From the NCBI GenBank assembly GCA_022695795.1, contig MU404097.1:186001-250000 (forward strand): a stretch of 64,000 nt of DNA, written 5' to 3'. The notes beneath the pieces are model-generated. The model was not told the origin of the DNA. It worked only from the letters and a program-made list of their open reading frames with translations, and did not search any database. Made by a program: the position numbers and the translations under genes. Origin of the DNA: Biscogniauxia marginata. Its lineage: Eukaryota > Ascomycota > Sordariomycetes > Xylariales > Xylariaceae. Positions 36,368-47,241 of the stretch are shown here, one piece after another; position 1 is the stretch's first letter, and each line of letters starts with the position of its first letter.

Positions 36368-37471
36368 ATGGTGACGTTGGAGGATATGCAAAGCCGGCAC
36401 CGAAAGGAGCAGCGAGACCTACAATCGCGCGTCACCAACAAGAAGAAGAACGCGACCAAGAAGAACCGGAAGGGGATCAACGACGAGTGTGCCCAGCTCG
36501 AGCGTCAACTGAAAGAGAGACAGGAACAAGAGCTTGCCACGCTGAAAGGGGAGGTCAATACTACGGCAACGGAAGGCAACGACGAACCTGGGATAGAAAA
36601 CAAAGACGGAAGCACATCTACGACAAACATAGTCACGGAGAAACTAAGAGAAACCTCGATTTCCTTCGACTTACCGATATCGAGCTCGACAGAACCCGTA
36701 TCCAAAGAAGAGCAACAGCAGACAACGCAGGGACAGGGACAAGGGAAGAAGCGCAACCGGCAAAAGGAACGCATGGCACGCCGCGCCGCGGAGCAGGAAG
36801 CGGCGGCAGCGGCGGCCGAGGAGGAGGCATCGCACATGACGGACCACCGCACGCGCGAGCGCACGTACCTCGAGCGCGAGTTCCGGGCCCGTGGGCTCGT
36901 CGAGCGGGAGATCCGGCCCGACGGGCACTGCCTGTTCTCGGCGGTCGCGGACCAGCTGGAGCAGCAGGACGTGCCGTTACATCCCGGCCGTTCCACCAAG
37001 ACCAATACCGACGACGAAGCGGCGGGTGGGAAAGAGGAGGTGGAGGAGGTGGTGGTAGTGGAAAAGAAAAACGATACCCCACCGCCGTACAGGATCGTGC
37101 GCGGCGTCGCGACCGACTACATGTGGGCGCACCCGGACGACTTCGCGCCCTTCCTCGGAGACGACGAGGAAGAGGGGGGGCTGGAGAGCTATATAAAGAA
37201 GATCAGGGATACGGCTGCGTGGGGCGGGCAGATGGAGCTGCTCGCGCTGGCGAACGCGTACGGCGTCGAGATCAAGGTCATACAGGACGGGAGGACGGAG
37301 ACGATCGAGCCGAGTAGTAGTAGTGGTGGTGGTTCAGAGGTGAAGGACGAAGGGGAGGAAGAGGGGGGAAGCAGAAAAGAGGGAAGACGGAGGAGAACTA
37401 TCTGGCTCGCGTATTATCGCCATGGGTACGGGCTCGGCGAGCATTATAACTCGTTGCGGAAGGCGGCCTGA
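36368..37471 (+). CDS. OTU-domain cysteine protease (OTUD6/Otu2-like deubiquitinase)
   Basis: A single-exon, 367-residue deubiquitinase of the OTUD6B/yeast Otu2 type. The N-terminal quarter is a charged coiled coil (LEDMQSRHRKEQRDLQSRV onward), the hallmark of this branch. A Ser/Thr/Gln-rich linker and an Ala/Glu-rich helix follow. The OTU domain starts near residue 180 with IRPDGHCLFSAVADQL (Asp185, catalytic Cys188) and ends with HYNSL (catalytic His359) just before the stop. The frame is open upstream to 36323, but the first ATG in good context is at 36368 and starts the conserved MVTLEDMQSRH block. Homologues act on ribosome-associated ubiquitin and in translation control; that role is by analogy. 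The acidic insert around residues 215-235, with runs of Glu and Val, looks lineage-specific. Confidence 0.92.
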   Translation: MVTLEDMQSRHRKEQRDLQSRVTNKKKNATKKNRKGINDECAQLERQLKERQEQELATLKGEVNTTATEGNDEPGIENKDGSTSTTNIVTEKLRETSISFDLPISSSTEPVSKEEQQQTTQGQGQGKKRNRQKERMARRAAEQEAAAAAAEEEASHMTDHRTRERTYLEREFRARGLVEREIRPDGHCLFSAVADQLEQQDVPLHPGRSTKTNTDDEAAGGKEEVEEVVVVEKKNDTPPPYRIVRGVATDYMWAHPDDFAPFLGDDEEEGGLESYIKKIRDTAAWGGQMELLALANAYGVEIKVIQDGRTETIEPSSSSGGGSEVKDEGEEEGGSRKEGRRRRTIWLAYYRHGYGLGEHYNSLRKAA

Positions 37472-38107
37472 GAGGAAGGGGAGAGGAAGGGCTTCGTTCG
37501 GTTCGGAGCTGGGTTTGGGCTTTTGGTTTATAGAGTCGTGGGCGTTAAGATGCCCCGGGAGTAGGATATTTCAGCGTAGGGGTTCTTCGGAGATTTGATT
37601 ATGGGGTCGACACTTAGGCATCTTGATGGCATGAATACTAGAAATGACTATGCATCTGGTTTTTTTTTCCCTCGCAGTCCAGGTATATTTACTTAGGTCG
37701 GCGTCAAGTAGATGAAGAATATCCATCGATTTGTGTAACATATTACTTACGTATGGCCTCTATTACTTTGGTCCGTGGCTGTGTATCATGCAATCGATCG
37801 GCCAGTGGTACCCGAAGCTTAATACCACCCCAAATATGGTTTCTCCCTCCCCTTTCTTCCCCCTCTCGTCCCTCAAACTCTGGCTTGAAATCAGTTAACA
37901 TTGGTTGAGAATACTTCAGATGACATGGCCGATCCATTCGGAATAATCAGTGTCATCGGCGTCGCAGTTCGGATTGTTCAGATGAGCGTTAATTTAGGGT
38001 TGGACTGGAAAGATGCCCAGGACATGTGAAAGGCTTCCTTACAGAATATTCTGATAATCATATCAGCATCATTGCACAACAGCATAGTAGAACACGCCAC
38101 CGCTATT
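37472..38107. other. Spacer, nothing recognisable
   Basis: OTU-gene 3' flank and AT-rich DNA. I see no gene or structured repeat. Confidence 0.5.
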
Positions 38108-39246
38108 TCAATATACTCTTCTATCTACATTACCGTTACTATCAATTTTATGAATAAATTGCTGCTGTCCTGCCACCTCCGATACTAGTGGCCGGGAGCC
38201 TTGCAATTCTTGAAGCGGCGTGTAAGATGATTTAACTGACCCTGGAGCCTCAGAAATTGCGTGATCTTGTAGGACACCCGTCTCCGGGTGAGTCACTTGA
38301 TCAGCTTTTCGCCGTTCTAGCCTATAAAAATAAAATAGCATCAACGCAATTACCACAATAGTCACAACACCTCCAATCACAATTTCTCCGATTGCACCCC
38401 CTGAGAGCCGCGACGATGATGAACTGGTAGAGGATGACCCGGTTGAGTTTGTGCTAGATGTGGACTCATTCCTGCAGCGAGCCTTGGGGTTTTCAACAAT
38501 TGGTACCAGTGAGCTCTCAGACGTGGGATTAGCTTGCCATAATGTAAATTTATATGAGTCTAGGTCCACCATTAGACATGCAGCAGTGAGGAAATAGCGG
38601 CCTAGTGTTGCTGGTTGATCTGCCAAGGCGGCGATTAAGAGCTCGCGTTCTGTTGTATTGAATACACGAGAGCCGTTTAGGTCGATGTCGACATGGGGAA
38701 CTAAGAACTGACTATTGGGAATGCGTATATCTAGGCCAATAGATAGAGATATTGTCAAGTCACCATCAAAGCTGGAGAGGACAGAATTAATTAATCGAAT
38801 AGGTAGAAAATATTTGGTGTTGAAGTAGCATTGAGTAAAAGCACAACTTACGCATCAGTTGCATCATAAATAAATGAGCCCCAATGAAGACCGAAGGACA
38901 CTCCACGATTCAGCATACCTGTGGCCTTCTCGAAAGCTTCGACAACGGTCCCCGGTGCTTCAAGAAGAAGGTGGCGCTGTGGCACGATACATGTGTCGAT
39001 TGAGGTATTGGGAGGAAGTATTTCGACTTCATCGCCGTTGCGAACATTGAGCTTTATGCTTGAGATATGAACCTTCATACCAGTCCAACAACCGGTGGAG
39101 CTACTAAAGTCTAGTTGTTGAGTATAGTTCCGTCTAATAGTCTTCTGTTGATCAAACCCGCCAAAGACGATAAGAGCCGTCAAGAGCGTCGGCTTCGTCC
39201 ACCCACATGCGGCCCCAAAATATAGACCAAACTCGAGAACTGAGAT
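38108..39246 (-). pseudogene. 5'-truncated pepsin-like (A1) aspartic protease-family protein
   Basis: Exons 39246-38852 and 38771-38108 (intron 38772-38851, GTAAGT...CTCCAG) join in frame to about 352 residues. They correspond to the second half of a fungal A1-like protein: a LIVFGGFDQQK strand, then VVEAFEKATG, the typical LGRYFLTAACLMVDLDSYKF and TLWQAN end block, a Ser-rich stalk, one transmembrane helix and a cytoplasmic tail. The N-terminal lobe with the first catalytic DTG is absent, because only about 140 bp separate it from the divergent GH47 gene. The second active-site region reads SIDTCIV, where family members have DSS/DTG-like residues. A fragment resembling the middle of the domain (NAAGYTGEV) lies upstream in another frame. 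It could instead be an odd intact gene with unseen exons; truncation is more likely. Confidence 0.55.
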
Positions 39247-39385
39247 CTGCACATTAACTATTCTACTGATCGGATAATACCCTTGCTATCTGGATAGTTC
39301 TGGAATTGAATAAAACTTCCCCAGTGTAACCAGCAGCATTCCTCCCGGCTGCACTTCTGGCAATCCTAATGTAATAAGTTGGAGC

Positions 39386-41450
39386 ATGACGTTTGCAACA
39401 CCTAACCGACAATATTCTCGGCATATGCTTCGTATTTTCTGAAAATTACGGATCGAAAACTTATCTCTTCTTATTGCACTTTCAGGTGGGATATCAAAGA
39501 AATTATAGCGAACGTTGTACTTGGACCAACACTAAGACAGTCACGATACAGCGACCAAGGCGATTGGTGACATCTTTGGCTTTGATATTAGGGTTGTACA
39601 CCATTGCCCACCTTCACTCAAAATACGATAACATACCAAAGGTCCCTGGTTTCGCCTATGTGACGAGCAGTTTCGACTGGTCGAGACTACCACAGAAATA
39701 TCCTATTCCGGCTTCAGAGCTGACAGCACTACCAAAGGGCAAACCTCGAAAACTGCCTGCGGTCCAGTTTCCTTTCCGCGCCAATAACAAGGTGCGACAC
39801 CAAGCCCTCGAGTATCGGCGGGAGCAAGTGAAGGATGCATTTGTCAAGAGCTGGTCGAGCTACAAGATTTACGCGTGGTTGTTCGACGAGCTAGCGCCTG
39901 TCTCTGGTGAAGGTAAAAATACATTTGGGGGGTGGGCAGCTACTCTCGTCGATTCCTTAGACACACTATGGATAATGGGCTTAAAGGATGAGTTTTACAA
40001 CTCCACGGCCATCGTAGCGACTATCGACTGGTCTGATACAAAAGAGTCAGCTTGCAACTTTTTTGAAACGACCATACGCCATCTCGGGGGCTTGTTAAGC
40101 GCCTACGATTTAAGCCAGGAATCCGTGCTTCTCCGCAAAGCCATCGAACTTGGCGATATGTTATTTATGGCTTTCGATACGCCGAACCGCATGCCGCCAT
40201 TCTGGCTAGACTTCAACAAAGCAAAGGAAGGGCTCCTGAGACCCGGCACACATGATCCATCTGCGTCTGTTGCGTCCTCGTCACTGGAGTTCACCAGGCT
40301 TGCTCAATTGACAGGAGATAATAAATATTACGATGCCGTCGACAGGATAACGAGACTTCTAGACCAGACCCAGAATTCTACAAAGCTACCTGGAATGTGG
40401 CCAACATTCTTCGACATGGAAAATCTTGTATTCGACCAGGAGAACGGCTTCACACTTGGGGCTCTGGCAGACTCTTTATACGAGCTACTTCCAAAGACGT
40501 ACGCCCTCTTGGGGGGCCTCGAGCCAGTATACGAAAAGCTTTACCGTGATTATATGGAAGCGGTGACAAAATACCTTATGTTTAGGCCAATGGTTCCAGA
40601 TAATGCGGATATACTATTCACTGGCAATGCCTTCGTAAATGAAGATAGCTCGGTCGACTTGCAGCCCGAGGGTCAGCACTTAGCATGCTTCGCTGGTGGT
40701 AAGTTTCTATTAGGTAAATTTGACAGTATTTGTGGCCATAGATGTTGATTGAGCCAGGAACTTTCCAATTCCTTCTGATATCAGCGTTGTGCATAAAGTA
40801 TCAAGACTCGATATTCTAGCAGCAACTAATTTTGGCCTCGCCTAGGCATGTTCGGTCTTGGTGGCAAACTCTTCGGTATCAAAGAGCATGTTCATATCGG
40901 CGAGAAGATTACACGAGGATGTTTCTGGGCCTACGACGCTATGAATACTGGTATTATGCCTGAGATATTTGGCCTTATCCCATGTCATTCATTGAAGGCT
41001 TGTGCGTGGGATGAAGGAGAGTGGTTGGCCAAAGGCGACCAGTCCCTCAAGAAAGGATTTCAAAACGCCCGAGACCCTCGATACCTACTACGTCCGGAAG
41101 CAATCGAAAGCATCTTCCTTATGTATCGCATGACCGGCAATCCAGACTACCAGGAGATGGCTTGGCGGATGTTCAAGTTTATCCGCAAAGCGACAGAGAC
41201 TGAGCTAGCGTTCTCGGGAATCGCGGACGTTACTGTCAGCGGTGGAAAGACGCAGAAAATAGACACAATGGAGGTAAGCATTAGTTTTAACTCAATATTC
41301 CGTTGACGAGACCTGGATACTAAATGTGAGAAGAGCTTCTGGCTTTCCGAGACTCTGAAATATTTTTATCTAATTTTCTCCCCACTGGAGCTGGTCAACT
41401 TAAATGAGTATGTGCTCAATACGGAGGCTCATCCCCTCAAGCGCCCTTGA
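39386..41450 (+). CDS. Glycosyl hydrolase family 47 alpha-1,2-mannosidase
   Basis: Type II membrane protein of the ER/Golgi that trims mannose from N-glycans. The preferred model has exons 39386-39431, 39541-40698, 40846-41273 and 41334-41450, about 582 residues. An N-terminal signal anchor ([14 protein letters not shown]) is followed by the GH47 domain: [76 protein letters not shown] and the C-terminal [16 protein letters not shown]. The final [10 protein letters not shown] has the calcium-coordinating Thr. The last two introns (40699-40845, 41274-41333) are well supported. The first exon is uncertain: the frame is open upstream to 39393 but has no ATG, so a small exon with the ATG at 39386 or 39425 and a GTATTT donor is inferred. 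Confidence 0.85.
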
Positions 41451-41880
41451 AGAGAATTCGACAGTATAAGAGGAGTCGACAGATCGACACCATAGCTTCG
41501 AGATTGCTTGCCCACATTCAAGCAAAGGGATATTGAAGTCAAAACAAAAGACACCGGGCAACTTACTTAAAAGTAAGCTGAAGTGAGGGATATGTCCCTC
41601 AAGAGACTATCCCACAATGTAATCAACTCCTATTTGTTATGAGTAAAGAACGCCTGCCGAGCTGATGGCCACGACCATCTCGGAGGCATTACCGACACAC
41701 AATGGTATAAAGAGAACATACACGTATTCAATTAAATGTTATAAAACAAAACACATAATAATCATGTAAATAAGTGAGTAAGTTTGTTATTTTATTAATA
41801 TTCACGAACTTAAACCTAAGCCGAGCCGCGAGTGCTTATTATTAACTAGTATAAGCCGGGGAAGGGCAAAAAGATTCAAT
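41451..41880. other. AT-rich spacer downstream of the GH47 gene
   Basis: GH47 3' flank and AT-rich DNA. No gene is seen. Its right end holds the tRNA terminator. Confidence 0.5.
41868..41872 (-). terminator. RNA polymerase III terminator of the tRNA-Ile gene
   Basis: Five T in a row on the minus strand, 8 bases beyond the 3' end of the tRNA. This is the normal Pol III stop signal and supports a transcribed gene. Confidence 0.6.
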
Positions 41881-42010
41881 GGTCAGTATGAGGGTCGAAC
41901 TCATGACCTTCGCATTATTAGTACGACTAGGAGAAGTTAGTAATTTTTAGAACGGCGAAATTACACCACTTGTTGTTACATACCGCTCTAACCAACTGAG
42001 CTAACCGACC
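41881..42010 (-). tRNA. tRNA-Ile(AAU) split by a 57-nt spliceosomal-type intron between positions 26 and 27
   Basis: On the minus strand, 42010-41984 plus 41926-41881 make a 73-nt cloverleaf with every stem paired. The acceptor is GGTCGGT/ACTGACC and the D arm is GCTC...GAGC. The anticodon arm is TCGTA-CTAATAA-TGCGA with anticodon AAT after T33. The variable loop is AGGTC, and the T arm is ATGAG-TTCGACC-CTCAT. The A and B boxes are canonical. The 57 nt between (41983-41927) start GTATGT, carry TACTAAC at 41942-41936 and end CCTAG, the exact pattern of a fungal spliceosomal intron. Ordinary eukaryotic tRNA introns sit at 37/38 and lack such signals. A T5 terminator follows. Whether the intron is removed, and how, cannot be seen; if it is not removed, the gene is dead. 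Confidence 0.85.
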
Positions 42011-43384
42011 GTTGATTAGGTCCATCCCTAATTGAGTGGACACATGGGATGGAGCCAAATTAAGATCCTCTATTATGTCCTTCCCAGTAGCTATCACTAC
42101 CACTGCCACTGCCACTGCCGCTGCCGCCGCGGACCCCAACGCCAATGCCGATGCCGTAATTGCCGCTTTGCTCTTTATATCAGCCTCTGCACCGGCACTC
42201 TCATTATCGCTACTATCATTATCGCACCTGTACTACTGTTGATGACACAACGTCTTAATTCTCAATACCGATGCCGACTACACCAACTGTCTCTATGTCT
42301 TGCCTGCTCTACTGTATTAAACGAGTCAGATATAATTGGTCATTAGACTGGATATTGCCAAGCTAATCCGCCGTGGTGTTAGTAACCATCTACATTAAAG
42401 AAGGAGCAATAATAAACCGCTGACACAGATAAAGAAAAGAACACAGCGAGGTACCAATAGCGCTAACAGGAATCGAACCTGAACTCGCCGATAGTCCAAC
42501 TATAACCGGTTCATGCCGAGAAAGAAGACCAGAGAGGAAAGGTCCATGTGGATCATGTAACATTCTGGGGTCCAGACCATCGGTCGTAACCTATGTTCAG
42601 CTTCTCGCAGAATGAGTACTTACACGAACAACCCCAATCGTCCTACCACCGCATGCCGTTTAAGGAAACCTAGAAAGTTGCATACCTGACTGGCGGTAAC
42701 TGTAAGCCCACGGGTTGCCGTGATGGGCTCGCACAGATCAGTATGGCATAATGAATCTAGGGAGTGGTGTGAGAGTTTGTACGCCACTGGGATTTTGAAC
42801 CCCTCAAGATGTGAACGTTACAGTACAGACGGTGTTCTAAACACTTACTTGCCCCGCAGTGCAAGAAACATAATCTGAGCACAATACAAAGTATATTAAT
42901 AGTTGTTTAGCGTGAAGTTCAAGCTCATCGTTCGCGCATCTTACTGCAAGGTAACCATATCTAACTGTATTAGGATACTCTTTCTTCTACCTACCTACAT
43001 AGTATCTAGTAACGCGAGGATCTTCCCGTGATAGGCCCTGGAAAGTTTCACCCATCTAGGTGGATGGCCATTAGCAAGCCAATCATCGAATATACTATAC
43101 CCCCTGCGACGGGCCAGACACTATGATTGACAGGGCATGGTCTACTCCTCCCAGAAACGTGTTTGTGAGCGGATATGGCGTAATTGGCTCTTCACAGGAT
43201 AAAGTTCCGGCGGTTGGCGGAGTAATACAGGCCTCAAAGGCCTCAAAATGCGCATCTTCACTGCTTCGGTATTTAAACCAGCAGCCACCCTAACCCAGGA
43301 GTTACGAAAAGAGGACTCGATGCCGCTTGACTCTCTAGCGTGACAGTATCGGTGTTGACTTGCAGGGCCAAGTGATAGCCAAGA
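42011..43384. other. Spacer with tRNA-like relics and the OPT promoter
   Basis: Next to the tRNA is a (TGCCAC/TGCCGC)-type trinucleotide-biased patch (42095-42160). At 42455-42535 (minus) and 42783-42860 (minus) are sequences with T-arm-like blocks (CAGGTTCGATTCCTG; GGGGTTCAAAATCCC) but no full cloverleaf. The rest is unremarkable and ends in the OPT promoter. Confidence 0.4.
42455..42535 (-). other. Degenerate tRNA-like sequence (possible relic)
   Basis: The minus strand has a good T arm (CAGG-TTCGATT-CCTG) and a 5-bp anticodon-like stem CCGGT/ATCGG. That stem encloses a 12-nt rather than a 7-nt loop, and the acceptor stem does not pair. It is best read as a decayed tRNA or tRNA-derived element. 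Confidence 0.3.
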
Positions 43385-45931
43385 ATGTCTTCCCGCAACC
43401 CCAGGGGCAGCGATCCCGAGACGACTGAAGCCAAGTTTACTAGCGCATTGGCAACGACTGGGCATCCAAACACTGATAATATACACCAACGAGTAACTGC
43501 CTCGACTGACTTGGAGTCCGAAAAGAGCAAAGGCCCGGACGAAAGGGGAGACGCGAAACTGCCAGATTATGTGGGAGGAAAGCTTCTTGTTGAAGATGCC
43601 GTCGAAGTAGATGCAGATCTCGAGGCCGAGGACGACCCAGAAATCTCACAGATCCCTCCCGAAGTCAGGCGAGTCGTCAGTCTTCATGATGATACTAGTT
43701 TACCTACCCTAACCTTCCGGTACTTCGTCTTGTCCGTCATATTCGTCGTACCAGGTGCCTTCCTATCTCAGATGAACAGTTTCCGGACGACGTACGCCCC
43801 GTACTCGGTCTTCTTCGTCCAGATCGCATCTAACTACTTCGGCCTCTGGCTCGCCCGTGTTCTTCCGAACCGTCAGATCCGCATCCCCTTCACCACTTCG
43901 CACTTCAACATGAACCCCGGCCCGTGGTCCGTCAAAGAACATGTGCTGATAACTATCACCGCGGCGTCAGGCGCGACTGGCAATCTCGCCACGACGCCAA
44001 TCGCCGTCGGCGAGCTCTACTTCAACGAGCGACTCCACCCCGCGGCGGCCATCTTCTTCATGTGGTCCATTGACGCGACGGGGTACGCATTCGCTGCTAT
44101 CGCCCGCCAGGTGCTGCTCTACGAGCCCGCGTACCCGTGGTTCCAGGCGCTTTGCCAGACGGCGCTCTTCGAGACGCAGAACAAACAGAACAAGCACCCG
44201 ACGCCCGCTGCGCGCAAGCAAATGCGTGTTTTCTGGTTGGTGCTCCTCGGCATCACGCTGTGGCAGTTTTTGCCTGAATATGCCTTCCCGATGCTTTCCT
44301 CCATGGCTTTCCTCTGCTGGGTCGCCCCTCACAACGCCGTGGCCAACTTCATTGGCTCCGGCCTCGGCGGGATGGGTTTCCTGAACCTAAGCTTCGACTG
44401 GGCCAACATCTCCAACTACAACGCCGGCGTACCATTGTTCCTGAGCCCTTGGTGGTCGCAGGTCGTGCTGTTCTGCTCGTTCGTCATGAGCTGCTGGGTT
44501 CTGCTGCCCGCGGCCAAATGGGGAGGCTTGGGCTCTTACCATCATTGCTTAATGACGAATCGGGCTTGTACCGCAGGCGGGGAGAAATACCCCGTCTCTT
44601 CGCTAGTCACGGCCGGAAACGTCTTGAACCAGACTGCGTACGAGGAGAACGGGCCGATCTATGTAGGGGAGCACTACCTGTGGTCGATTTTCTTTGACTA
44701 TGCTTCCTACATTTCCGCATATTCCTGGATCGCATTCTTCGGCGCTTCGAAGATTAGAGAAGCCTACAAGAAGTTCCGCGCGAGGCGGAACAATCCGGGT
44801 CAGGGTATCAATCACCAATATACCGACCGACTCAATGTTCTCATGCGGTCCTATGAAGAAGTCCCGCTGTGGTGGTATGTGGCCCTATTCACGGCTGCTT
44901 TTGTGTCTATCATGACGATCGTGGGCTTGGATTTACTCTTTATTCCCTGGTGGACCTACCTCGTGGCCCTTGCGACAGGAGCAGTGGTTGTTATACCGCT
45001 AGGATGGCTCTATGCCGTGAGCAACTTCCAGTTGCCAATTGGTACTTTCAACGAATTGCTTTATGGCACTATGGTTCAAGGCCTAAGTCACCACCGAAAC
45101 CCTATTGGGGCCAGTGTGAGTAATTCTATTATGAAGGGTAGGACCATGTATAGACTAACACTACTTCCAGGTTTATGGCTCGATAGCTGGTGACGCATGG
45201 TATCGAGCACAATACATGCTCCAGGATCAAAAAATCGGACACTATCTACACGTCCCGCAACGAGCAGTTTTCTTCTCGCAGGTTTTCGGCATTACGCTCG
45301 GTGTACCTATAAACTATGCTGCTATGCGTTGGGTCCTTAACACCAAGTTTGACTATCTGACTGGTGCTGTCGAGGACCCAGCACATATTTGGACCGGCCA
45401 GAGTCTTGCGGGCTACTTGACGATGGGCGTACAATATGTTCTCATTGTAAGTTCTCCCACATCACCATCCCTCGCGGGGCAGAGATATAGGTCACTAACG
45501 CAACATGTCGTAAAAAGGGGCCAACAAAACTTTTCCAACAAGAGCAGTGGCGGCCGATCCCGTACGCTTTTCTCGTGGGCGCCCTCCTGCCGGCCCTCAT
45601 CTACCTACTACACCGGCTCTTCCCGCGCGCCAAGTTCCACCTCTGGAACACGACCATCTTCTTCAGCGGAGCATCGATCTTTTACGGGAACGTGTCGACG
45701 GGGTATGTCTCTCGTTTCATCGGCGGCTTTGTGGTCATGTACTGGGCCTACCGGTACCGGTACCAGGTCTGGGCCAAGTACAACTTCATCCTCGCTGCCG
45801 CCTTCGACGCCGGCTTCAACCTCAACATGCTCCTGATCTTCCTCATATTCGGCAGCGGCAAGGTCATCACGATGCCGAACTGGTGGGGTAACGATGCTCA
45901 GAGCGTCGAGAAGTGCTACGCCCTCGAGTAG
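43385..45931 (+). CDS. OPT-family oligopeptide transporter
   Basis: A plasma-membrane proton-coupled importer of small oligopeptides (OPT family, yeast Opt1/Opt2 and S. pombe Isp4 relatives). Exons are 43385-45115, 45171-45446 and 45518-45931, with introns 45116-45170 and 45447-45517, both phase 0. The product is 806 residues, normal for the family. After a charged N-terminal tail of about 100 residues come roughly 14 hydrophobic segments. Family blocks seen are SHFNMNPGPWSVKEH, QFLPEYAFPMLSSMAF, VPLGW-like VIPLGWLYAVSNFQLPIG, FNELLYGTMVQGL and, near the end, NWWGN-like MPNWWGNDAQ. The last exon restores the terminal VYWAYRYRYQVWAKYN-like region (VMYWAYRYRYQVWAKYN). The start ATG is the first in frame. 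A substrate such as peptides or siderophore-like chelates cannot be assigned more closely. Confidence 0.94.
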
Positions 45932-46821
45932 GGAGGATAGGGGTTATTAGAGCATGCTGGCCCGTAGCTTCTAGGCTTGTAGAGAACCTTTTATAATCAA
46001 TTAAGCATACGTAGAATTTCGGGTGTGTTGTGGTATGATTTACGAAACAACTTAACCTGTCTTGTTTCACTCGTGAATTGATAATTTACGTAGTATGTGA
46101 TCTGATGACTCTGACAACTAGCACGGGTTTGGACTTTTGATTGTCATGCTAGATCTTCGCATTTGTGCGTGACTACGGTTAACCCTGGATCCGTATTATT
46201 ATCGAATCTACGTAGCCTTCTTTTTTTTCCTTTGGGTCAAGTCACGAGTATCCCCTCCCTCCTTTCTACATAGCGTCCATCTGTTCCGATACTTCACTGA
46301 CGATAAAGCTCTATCGACTCGAGAAGACAACACATCCGACTCCTTCAGGAAAACTTTTCAGCACTAAACCTCTACAGCCCTCTCCTATTCGGGCAGGAGC
46401 ATCATCTTGTTTTTGTTTCTCCTTGGGAACTAAGTACCTATGTGGAAAGTCACTACACATCTCGTGAAAGCGGCTCTCAGCTGAGCATTATTATTCTATC
46501 ACGTCATCATAGCACGATGTCTTGCTACCACAGTGCCCCATCATCTGGGAAAGAGGCAAGGCTTTGTCTCTAGAAAATAGGTTAAACTTTTAATGATAGC
46601 CTCCGGTTCTAGTTCCAACACTGGATCCTCCCTTAAGTTCAACAGCGCGATAATCTTTCCTAGTTAACACCGATCTTTCTTTTTTGTGGACGCCTATCTT
46701 TGGAATCCCACATGTAAAATAAACAAATATTCCGATTCCAATAATGTAGAAAGTGACCAATTAGTTCGAACTAGTTGGTTTTCGGCATATTCGAAATTCA
46801 CTCCTACGTAGCTTCTTAATT
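45932..46821. other. Spacer, nothing recognisable
   Basis: OPT-gene 3' flank. No gene, and no structured element found by eye. Confidence 0.5.
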
Positions 46822-47103
46822 ATATTCTAGTCACTTGTCACACAGAGGGACACCTGTAGACGCCGCAAATGTCAGTTAGTCATGAGCCAGAAATGTTATT
46901 AGAGATAGATACTGATGTTGGATTTAATGGTACTAACGTGCATAAGATGAAGAATGCCCCAGGTAGATAGATTAAGTATAAATAAGCAGAGAATTCCTAG
47001 GGACCTCATAAATAAACTTAGACTCTTAAGTCCCTTGAGACTAAAGAGAATTATTAGATGAAATTGAATTATTATTCCGAGCTTATTAGCTCTCGTTACA
47101 TCA
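46822..47103 (+). repeat. Left copy of a degenerate inverted repeat (about 282 bp)
   Basis: It aligns by eye, end to end, with the reverse complement of 50813-51096. Shared blocks include AATGGTAC(T/C)AACGTGCATA, AAACTTAGACT, TAAGTCCCTTGAGAC, AGAATTATTAG and TTGTCACAC. Most differences are C/T or A/G, and this copy is the more AT-rich. The pair flanks the CorA-like locus. This may be a relic of a transposon end, a MITE or a solo LTR. Confidence 0.7.
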
Positions 47104-47241
47104 CTGTTATTCACACTAGAGATTCTAGTCGTAATCCTTTGATAGGTTCATTAAATATTAAATAGAAGACTTATTTACTCCTTCTAGACTAGAAGACCTA
47201 AATTATGGTGTTTTAGAGAAGTACGAAGTTTGTAAATTGTT

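Noticed and set aside
36487..37317. Long overlapping frames (276 codons plus; 166 and 149 codons minus) in the OTU gene
   Set aside because: They are other-frame shadows of the G+C-rich OTU coding sequence. The OTU frame has all catalytic motifs.
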